From: an uncultured Oxalobacteraceae bacterium
Lineage (GTDB): Bacteria > Pseudomonadota > Gammaproteobacteria > Burkholderiales > Burkholderiaceae
Direction of reading: 5' to 3'
Assembly (NCBI GenBank): GCA_946478765.1
Contig: CAMLDH010000292.1
Coordinates: forward strand, 1 to 5,170
Length of the DNA: 5,170 bases
Part shown: positions 1 to 4,085 of the stretch, piece by piece
Numbering within the stretch: position 1 is the stretch's first letter
Layout of the letters: the number at the start of each line of letters is the position of its first letter
Made by a program: the position numbers and the translations under genes
Notes under the pieces: generated by a model
What the model saw: the letters and a program-made list of their open reading frames with translations, nothing else
Database searches by the model: none
Told to the model about the DNA's origin: nothing

Positions 1-8
1 CGCTTGCT

Positions 9-14
9 TATAAC
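9..14 (+). promoter_or_regulatory. possible -10 hexamer for the leader of the membrane-protein gene
   Basis: TATAAC matches the sigma-70 -10 consensus at five of six positions. Transcription would start near base 20-22, giving a leader of about 190 bases before the ATG at 214. The matching -35 would fall before base 1, so the promoter cannot be judged as a whole. This is a weak, one-box call. Confidence 0.2.
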
Positions 15-64
15 GCTGCATTGCGCACGTTATTGCACGCATCGCTTTTCCCTGGAGTCGCAAC

Positions 65-85
65 ATGGCTGAGAGGGAAAAATGA
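65..85 (+). CDS. possible six-residue leader peptide ORF
   Basis: ATG at 65 opens a frame coding MAEREK and stops at TGA 83-85. GGAG (54-57) lies seven bases upstream, a good ribosome binding site position. The stop overlaps the ATG of a second mini-ORF (ATGA, 82-85), a layout typical of translational coupling. The ORF is too short for any coding statistic. The same bases are used in the riboswitch-like reading, so at most one interpretation is likely to be right. Confidence 0.15.
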   Translation: MAEREK

Positions 86-132
86 TTATTTTCTTTTCTG
101 GTACGTCCTTTCTTGATCTGGATTCCGGATAG
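82..132 (+). CDS. possible 16-residue leader peptide ORF
   Basis: ATG at 82 opens MIIFFSGTSFLDLDSG and ends at TAG 130-132. AGGG (74-77) stands four bases before the start. The peptide begins hydrophobic and ends acidic. It overlaps the preceding six-codon ORF by ATGA and ends 81 bases before the membrane-protein start. No family is recognised. It could be a regulatory upstream ORF or chance. Confidence 0.15.
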   Translation: MIIFFSGTSFLDLDSG

Positions 133-200
133 CAAAAAGCGTGCGATGCAGCGGAACGGGCATTTGCAAGCGGGTCTACGATTCATTTCTTCAATTGAGC

Positions 201-206
201 GGAGGG
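201..206 (+). promoter_or_regulatory. strong ribosome binding site
   Basis: GGAGGG sits seven bases before the ATG at 214. This near-consensus Shine-Dalgarno fixes the start of the membrane-protein gene. Confidence 0.75.
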
Positions 207-213
207 TAGTGAT

Positions 214-987
214 ATGCAGTCACAAATTTCTGATTGGGGGCAAGCAATGATGGCGTCGCTCGCTAGTGCGCTTGCTTTATTTTTTAACGCGATCCCGAAA
301 ATAATCGCCTTTGGCATCATCCTTGTCATCGGGTGGCTGATTGCATCGTTGATCGCAAGAGGGATCGTTGCGCTGCTGCACATGGTGCGCTTCAATGAGC
401 TTGCCACGCGTTCCGGGTTTTCCGATTTCGTGCAAAAAATGGGAACGCAAAGCGATGCCTCCGGCCTGATTGCGACCGTCGTGAAATGGTTTATCCAATT
501 GATCGTATTGGTGGTGGCGTTCGATGCGCTGGGTCTGCCGGCGGTGTCTGACGTGCTGCGGCAATTGCTGCTGTGGCTGCCGAACCTGATCGTGGCCCTC
601 GTGGTATTGATGATCGGCGGACTGGCTGCCAATGCATTGGCGCGTATCGTGCGCGGCGCGACGGACGAGGCCGGATTCGATAATCCGGATTTGCTCTCGA
701 AAATCGCCGCCATCGCCGTATGGGCCTTTGCGATCGTGATTGCGGTGAATCAAATCGGCGTCGCGACCACCCTGGTCAATACGCTGTTCATGGCCGTCGT
801 CGGCGCGCTGGCATTGGCATTCGGCTTGGCGTTCGGTTTGGGCGGGCGCGAGACGGCGGGCGAGATCTTGCGTAACTGGCATCGCAAGCTGAGGGAAAGG
901 TCGGCGCAGATCGAGCACGCCGCCGACCGCGCAAGCGACATGACGAAGAGTAAAACGGACGTGTTGACAGGCAAGCCGCGGCTATAA
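214..987 (+). CDS. mechanosensitive-channel-like membrane protein (conserved TM helix type)
   Basis: This is a 257-residue inner-membrane protein with about five hydrophobic segments, near residues 27-50, 86-105, 120-143, 163-180 and 188-210. Two of them resemble each other (IPKIIAFGIILVIGWLIA and LPNLIVALVVLMIGGLAA, each followed by a basic A-R-x-x-x-x-G stretch), the repeated TM-helix module known from MscS-related proteins. The last segment is glycine/alanine rich, ends in FGLAFGLGGRE (203-213), and resembles the pore-lining helix of MscS. The protein then ends in a charged, helical tail of about 45 residues. The beta-domain and cytoplasmic cage that follow TM3 in true MscS are absent, so gating as a classical channel is uncertain. 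It may be a small osmotic-stress channel or a membrane scaffold. The start is set by GGAGGG seven bases upstream. It converges on the AlkB gene with a 53-base gap. Confidence 0.8.
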   Translation: MQSQISDWGQAMMASLASALALFFNAIPKIIAFGIILVIGWLIASLIARGIVALLHMVRFNELATRSGFSDFVQKMGTQSDASGLIATVVKWFIQLIVLVVAFDALGLPAVSDVLRQLLLWLPNLIVALVVLMIGGLAANALARIVRGATDEAGFDNPDLLSKIAAIAVWAFAIVIAVNQIGVATTLVNTLFMAVVGALALAFGLAFGLGGRETAGEILRNWHRKLRERSAQIEHAADRASDMTKSKTDVLTGKPRL

Positions 988-1003
988 GGTAATGCGCATT
1001 ATC
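988..1003. repeat. inverted repeat between convergent genes
   Basis: The 12-base perfect palindrome TAATGCGCATTA (990-1001) is extended by a G-T wobble and a G-C pair (988-1003), giving a six-pair stem with a GCGC loop directly after the membrane-protein stop codon. It lacks a following T-tract, so it is not a canonical intrinsic terminator. It could still protect the 3' end or work with Rho in either direction. Confidence 0.4.
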
Positions 1004-1034
1004 CCGGTTCAGCAGGCGGCTTTTCGGACCAGCG

Positions 1035-1072
1035 ACATTCTCACGCAGCAGGTTTGCGATCGTTGAGAATGT
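1035..1072 (-). repeat. 9-bp inverted repeat spanning the alkB stop codon
   Basis: ACATTCTCA (1035-1043) and TGAGAATGT (1064-1072) are perfect complements separated by 20 bases. In the alkB mRNA the stem includes the TGA stop (1043-1041), so the last codons are structured. There is no T-tract downstream. A role in 3'-end stability or termination is inferred only. Confidence 0.35.
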
Positions 1073-1682
1073 TTCTGAACGTCAGATTGATCCGCCTGCC
1101 CTTGGATTGACGCGCCTTGCCGATGCCATGCAGCCAGAATTGTTGCGTGGCGCCAGCCATGATCAGCAGGCTGCCATCGGTTAAATCGATCGCAAGCGGC
1201 TTTTGTTCACGTCGGGTCTTGTGCCTGAATTTGAAGGTGCGGGTTTCGCCCAGACTGAGCGATGCAATCACAGGTGCGGTGCCCAACTCGCGCTCATCGT
1301 CGCTGTGCCAGCCCATGCTGTCGTGTTCGTTGCGATACAGATTGAGCAACACGCTATTGAAACGGGTACCCGTCACGGCTTCGATATCGCACCTGATTTT
1401 CTGCAAGAGGGGCGTCCATGGCTGCGGGAGCAGGGTAATGCCCGAATAGGAATAATCGGCGCCCGGATCGCCATGCCATGCGGTGAGCCGGGGTTGCCAG
1501 TGTTGCCGGCCCCATAAGGTTATTTTTTCCTGGCGCCATGCGGTTTCCTCCAGCAACGCAGCCAGGTATTGCCGTGACAATGGCGGGACGTAGAAATGGC
1601 GCATGAACCTGACATCTGCGTCGGGCATGGCGCGTGTTTCGAAGCCGCCGGAAGCGCCGAACAGGTCAAGGGTGTCGTTCAT
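1041..1682 (-). CDS. alkB: AlkB-family Fe(II)/2-oxoglutarate-dependent DNA repair dioxygenase
   Basis: This 213-residue cytoplasmic enzyme is predicted to repair alkylated bases such as 1-methyladenine and 3-methylcytosine by oxidative demethylation. The catalytic set is complete: iron ligands H126 and D128 in WHSDDE (125-130) and H185 in WLHGIG; 2-oxoglutarate-binding N114 and Y116 in NLYRN; and the closing RINLTFR (197-203) with both arginines. The blocks NLYRNEHDSMGWHSDDE and IASLSLGETRTF resemble human ALKBH2/ALKBH3 more than E. coli AlkB, as is common for proteobacterial copies of this length. The ATG at 1682 has no clear Shine-Dalgarno and lies 32 bases after the stop of the S4 protein gene on the same strand. 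Cotranscription, perhaps with translational coupling, is therefore likely. There is no Ada-box-like promoter that I can recognise. Confidence 0.93.
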   Translation of the reverse strand: MNDTLDLFGASGGFETRAMPDADVRFMRHFYVPPLSRQYLAALLEETAWRQEKITLWGRQHWQPRLTAWHGDPGADYSYSGITLLPQPWTPLLQKIRCDIEAVTGTRFNSVLLNLYRNEHDSMGWHSDDERELGTAPVIASLSLGETRTFKFRHKTRREQKPLAIDLTDGSLLIMAGATQQFWLHGIGKARQSKGRRINLTFRNILNDRKPAA

Positions 1683-1714
1683 GGCCGCTGCGAATCAAGG
1701 ACGCATCGCGTGGA

Positions 1715-1933
1715 CTACTCAGCAACTACCTTGATGCGGATATCGTCCAGACTGACCACTTGTCCGGCGCGAATCTTGCAGGTTTTGCGCAGCTCGACTT
1801 TGCCGTCGACCATGACATCGCCGCTTGCGACCAGCATTTTTCCGGCGCCGCCGCTATCGCATATGCCGACCAGTTTCAGCAATTGGTTCAGTTCGACAAA
1901 TTCGCCGTTCAGGCTGAAGTTAAGTTGTTGCAT
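1715..1933 (-). CDS. ybcJ: YbcJ-like S4-domain RNA-binding protein
   Basis: This small protein of 72 residues is nearly all S4 domain. The core VELNQLLKLVG (13-23), the glycine-rich SGGAGK (27-32), the G-x-V-x-VDG turn (38-44) and ELRKTCKIRAGQVV (47-60) match the order and spacing of E. coli YbcJ (about 70 residues), a ribosome-associated or RNA-binding protein of unclear role. The same frame opens at a TTG at 1966, but ATG 1933 is preferred: it gives the family length and has AGG six bases upstream (1942-1940), and the extra eleven residues are not family-like. It is followed 32 bases later by alkB, so the two probably share a transcript. K32 and the basic RK/K positions (49-53) suit RNA contact, by family inference. 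Confidence 0.88.
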   Translation of the reverse strand: MQQLNFSLNGEFVELNQLLKLVGICDSGGAGKMLVASGDVMVDGKVELRKTCKIRAGQVVSLDDIRIKVVAE

Positions 1934-1966
1934 GGGGAACCTGAGTGATTGAGTGGGGGGCAGCAA

Positions 1967-1983
1967 GCGCGCCAGCAGCGCGT
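1967..1983 (-). repeat. GC-rich hairpin in the leader of the S4 gene
   Basis: GCGCGC (1967-1972) can pair with GCGCGT (1978-1983), with one wobble, over a CAGCA loop. It lies 33 bases upstream of the S4 start codon and inside the transcript expected from the promoter at 2015-2023. It might affect translation or mRNA life. It may also simply reflect GC-rich intergenic sequence. Confidence 0.3.
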
Positions 1984-2014
1984 GATTGAAGCGCGCATCC
2001 AGCGGACAGGCGGA

Positions 2015-2023
2015 ATTTTATCA
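2015..2023 (-). promoter_or_regulatory. extended -10 promoter for the S4/alkB pair
   Basis: On the minus strand the sequence reads TGATAAAAT, a TGn extension plus TAAAAT (five of six -10 matches). No good -35 hexamer is found 16-18 bases further upstream, which fits an extended -10 type. Transcription would begin near 2007-2009, giving a 5' leader of roughly 75 bases. It is predicted from sequence only. Confidence 0.4.
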
Positions 2024-2086
2024 GTACCTGATGGCGCTAAAGGCAGGCGCACGCATTTGAATTCGACAACAAAACATCACTGGGAT

Positions 2087-2125
2087 GTGCACAAGAGGCA
2101 GCGTGCCGGACGCTTTGCACTTTTT
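2087..2125 (+). terminator. terminator-like hairpin upstream of the kinase gene
   Basis: An outer stem GTGCA (2087-2091)/TGCAC (2116-2120) encloses an inner stem AGCGT (2100-2104)/ACGCT (2110-2114) with a GCCGG loop, followed at once by TTTTT (2121-2125). The internal loop is very asymmetric (eight bases against one), which weakens it. No plus-strand gene ends here, so a real terminator would imply an unannotated short transcript or an attenuator ahead of the kinase. Confidence 0.22.
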
Positions 2126-2267
2126 ACCGCGCTTTGATTTTCGTTAAATCGCTTGAAAGCGCTGCGCATAAACTGGGTTCCTCAAGCGCGTTCCGGTGTC
2201 CGCAAGACGAAGATTTCACGTTCTTGCTTCAAGAGATATTCCGATCGGCCTCGAAAACCGAAGTGGA

Positions 2268-2273
2268 AAGGGA
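2268..2273 (+). promoter_or_regulatory. ribosome binding site deciding the kinase start
   Basis: AAGGGA lies five bases before ATG 2279. The alternative TTG start at 2153 has no comparable site, which favours the ATG. Confidence 0.6.
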
Positions 2274-2278
2274 TCACC

Positions 2279-3847
2279 ATGCGAGAAATCATTCAAGCAC
2301 ACCCGGCTGACGCTCGGTTACGCAAAAGTACTCTCGCGTTTCGTCGTTTGCTGGACAAATTGCCGATCGCTGCCTATCTGTGCGATGCCGATGGCTTGAT
2401 TACTTATTTCAATCTGCATGCGGCAGCGTTGTGGGGGCGGGAGCCCAGGCTGCACGATGCACGCGATCGCTTTTGCGGTTCGTTCCGGCTGTTCGCGCCG
2501 GACGGTGCGCTCATCCCGCATGAGCAATGCTGGATGGCGCTGGCATTGCGGAACGCGAAGGAATACAACGGGCATGAAATCATTATCGAACGTGCGGATG
2601 GCAGCCGCTGGACCGCATTGGCGCATGCCAACCCGCTTTTTGATGAAAGCGGAAACGTGTGCGGCGCGGTCAATGTGCTGATCGACATCACGGAACGCAA
2701 GCGCGCCGAAGACGCCTTGCGCGAGGCTGACCGCAACAAGAACGATTTCATGGCGATGCTGGCGCACGAACTGCGCAACCCGCTGGCGCCGATCCGCAAC
2801 GGCCTGCATATCATGCAACTGGCCGGCAACGATGCGGCGATGGAGCTCGAAGCACGCTGCATGATGGAGCGCCAGATCGGCCATATGGCGCGCTTGATCG
2901 ACGACTTGCTCGATGTGTCGCGTATCACCAAAGGCAAGATAGAATTGCGCAAAGAGCGCCTGGATCTTGCGACGGTCGTGCAGGATGCGGCGGACGCGAT
3001 TCGCCCGCTGATCGACGCGTCCGGACTGGCGCTCGATATTGCACTCCCGCCGAAACCGATCGTGGTCCACGCCGACCGCACCCGGCTGGCGCAGGTCTTT
3101 TCCAACCTGCTCAACAATAGCGCGAAGTACACCGATCCCGGCGGGCACGTGTGGTTGAGCCTTGAACGTATGGGTACCGATGCGGTCGTGCGAGTGAAGG
3201 ACGACGGCATGGGTATACCGGCCGCTATCCTGCCCCGGATTTTTGAAATGTTCACGCAAGCGGATCGCTCGCTGGAGCGCTCGCGCAGCGGCTTGGGGAT
3301 CGGGCTCAGTCTGGTGCAAGGCTTGGTCGAGATGCATGGCGGAACGGTGGAAGCCCGCAGCAACGGCCCGGGAACCGGCAGCGAATTCATCGTTCGCCTG
3401 TCGGTTGCCGTGGCCGCAGCGCGCGAACCGCAACAGAGCGCAGACCACGGCGAAGACGATACGCAAGCGTTTTCCAGGTTCCGGATTCTGGTGGTCGACG
3501 ACAACAAGGACTCGGCGATCAGTCTGGCAATGATGTTGAAGATCATGGGGCACGAGACGCGCTGTGCGCACGACGGCATTGAAGCGATTGAACTGGCAAC
3601 CGGATTCCGGCCCGACGTCGTCCTGCTCGACATTGGATTGCCGCGCTTGAACGGGTATGAAACCTGCCGCCGCATGCGCCAGCAGGCGTGGGGCGCACGC
3701 GCGGTCCTGATTGCATTGACCGGCTGGGGACACGACGAGGACAAACGGTGTTCGAGAGAGGCCGGATTTAATTTTCACATGGTCAAGCCGGTCGATCCAG
3801 CGGCGCTTGAGAAGCTGCTTTCCGGATTATTGCTGACGCCAGCCTGA
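2279..3847 (+). CDS. soluble PAS hybrid sensor histidine kinase/response regulator
   Basis: The protein has 522 residues from the ATG supported by AAGGGA. Domain order: PAS sensor (about 18-138, ending in the usual DITERKRAE linker); HisKA with H163 in LAHELRNPL as autophosphorylation site; HATPase_c with N box NLLNNSAKYT (276-285), G1 box DDGMGI (308-313), F box IFEMFTQAD (321-329) and G2 box GLGIGL (338-343); and a C-terminal receiver (about 402-518) with acidic pair D407/D408, phosphoacceptor D451 in LLDIGLP, T481 and K503 in VKP. All catalytic residues are present, so kinase and receiver should be active. There is no signal peptide or membrane segment: sensing is cytoplasmic, by an unidentified PAS ligand. 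No Hpt protein or separate output regulator is adjacent, so the phosphorelay partner must be elsewhere. The gene stands alone on its strand and converges on the LRR gene. The same frame opens upstream at TTG 2153, but that extension is basic, unstructured-looking and unlike a PAS-kinase N-terminus. Confidence 0.93.
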   Translation: MREIIQAHPADARLRKSTLAFRRLLDKLPIAAYLCDADGLITYFNLHAAALWGREPRLHDARDRFCGSFRLFAPDGALIPHEQCWMALALRNAKEYNGHEIIIERADGSRWTALAHANPLFDESGNVCGAVNVLIDITERKRAEDALREADRNKNDFMAMLAHELRNPLAPIRNGLHIMQLAGNDAAMELEARCMMERQIGHMARLIDDLLDVSRITKGKIELRKERLDLATVVQDAADAIRPLIDASGLALDIALPPKPIVVHADRTRLAQVFSNLLNNSAKYTDPGGHVWLSLERMGTDAVVRVKDDGMGIPAAILPRIFEMFTQADRSLERSRSGLGIGLSLVQGLVEMHGGTVEARSNGPGTGSEFIVRLSVAVAAAREPQQSADHGEDDTQAFSRFRILVVDDNKDSAISLAMMLKIMGHETRCAHDGIEAIELATGFRPDVVLLDIGLPRLNGYETCRRMRQQAWGARAVLIALTGWGHDEDKRCSREAGFNFHMVKPVDPAALEKLLSGLLLTPA

Positions 3848-3928
3848 ATGCCCGTGCAGATTGGATTGACTAATCGCGTCTTTTTCCGCCTGGCGCCTTG
3901 CAGGGCGCGTCTGCGCCGGGCGGCGATC

Positions 3929-3940
3929 CGCTTGCAAGCG
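3929..3940. repeat. 12-base perfect palindrome
   Basis: CGCTTGCAAGCG is a perfect palindrome in the gap after the kinase gene. As DNA it has the form of a dimeric protein site; as RNA it would give only a small hairpin. No function can be assigned. Confidence 0.3.
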
Positions 3941-3956
3941 CAGAGCGTTGCGCAGG

Positions 3957-3975
3957 CGTGGAGCAGCGCTCCACG
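3957..3975. repeat. strong 8-bp hairpin downstream of the kinase gene
   Basis: CGTGGAGC (3957-3964) and GCTCCACG (3968-3975) are perfect complements around an AGC loop, about 110 bases after the kinase stop. The stem is GC-rich, but no T-tract follows on either strand. It may block 3' exonucleases or be half of a Rho-assisted end. It is a structure call only. Confidence 0.4.
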
Positions 3976-4028
3976 AATTCCCTGCTTTACCATGCCATTC
4001 GGAACTCCTGCTGCCCCCTTGCCAGACG

Positions 4029-4050
4029 AAAAAATCCCTCGATTTCTTTT
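4029..4050. terminator. AT-rich bidirectional terminator between kinase and LRR genes
   Basis: AAAAAATC (4029-4036) pairs with GATTTCTT (4041-4048) around a CCTC loop. Read on the minus strand, for the LRR transcript, all eight pairs form (one G-U) and the 3' arm is itself a T-run, 38 bases after the LRR stop at 4086. On the plus strand there is one A-C mismatch and the arm is followed by TT. Its place between two converging genes fits a shared terminator, though the stem is AT-rich and not strong. Confidence 0.4.
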
Positions 4051-4085
4051 CCGCCGATTCAACTTGACTGACTCCAAGTGACCCA

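Larger units (their letters stand above)
43..140 (+). promoter_or_regulatory. structured leader with partial TPP-riboswitch resemblance
   Basis: Three islands occur in TPP-riboswitch order and roughly normal spacing: GGAGTCGCAA (54-63), GGCTGAGAGGG (67-77, containing the family's conserved CTGAGA) and TTGATCTGGAT (113-123). The ends are complementary: CGCTTTT (43-49) can pair with AAAAGCG (134-140) as a closing P1-like stem. Against this, the conserved UAAU loop is missing, the 3' half of P4/P5 does not fit, I find no good 3' strand for P2, and the downstream gene has no thiamin role. A competing local hairpin, TTTTCCCT (46-53) with AGGGAAAA (74-81), is also perfect over 8 bp. It may be a degenerate aptamer, another structured leader, or chance. 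Confidence 0.2.
1934..2278. other. divergent intergenic region between the S4/alkB pair and the hybrid kinase
   Basis: These 345 bases hold no convincing gene. They contain the minus-strand extended -10 promoter (2015-2023), the GC-rich hairpin in its leader, a terminator-like structure on the plus strand (2087-2125), and small inverted repeats: CGCT/AGCG around a TGAA loop (2150-2161) and CGCTTGA (2150-2156) with TCAAGCG (2182-2188). A weak plus-strand promoter candidate is TTTTTA (2121-2126) with TTAAAT (2144-2149) at 17-base spacing. A TTG at 2153 opens the kinase frame earlier, but the extra 42 residues look non-coding. Confidence 0.5.

Noticed and set aside
1934..1966. TTG-started eleven-residue extension of the S4 protein
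   Set aside because: ATG 1933 gives the YbcJ family length and has AGG six bases upstream; the extension overlaps a C-rich leader and does not look conserved.
2101..2120. Sigma-54 promoter at GG (2108-2109) and TTTGCAC (2114-2120)
   Set aside because: The GG and GC elements are only seven bases apart rather than the ten required.
2153..2278. TTG-started N-terminal extension of the kinase (42 residues)
   Set aside because: It has no ribosome binding site and reads as a basic, domain-free stretch, while ATG 2279 has AAGGGA five bases upstream and begins a normal PAS-kinase N-terminus.
2318..3778. Long minus-strand open frames opposite the kinase gene
   Set aside because: The plus strand encodes intact kinase and receiver motifs. 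The antisense frames are Arg/His/Ser-rich shadows with no recognisable domain.
3848..4081. Possible 77-residue plus-strand ORF between the kinase and LRR genes
   Set aside because: It starts directly after the kinase stop without a good ribosome binding site, is Arg/Ala/Pro-rich, runs through the palindrome and hairpins, and has no recognisable family. The opposite 103-residue minus frame overlaps the kinase end and is no better.
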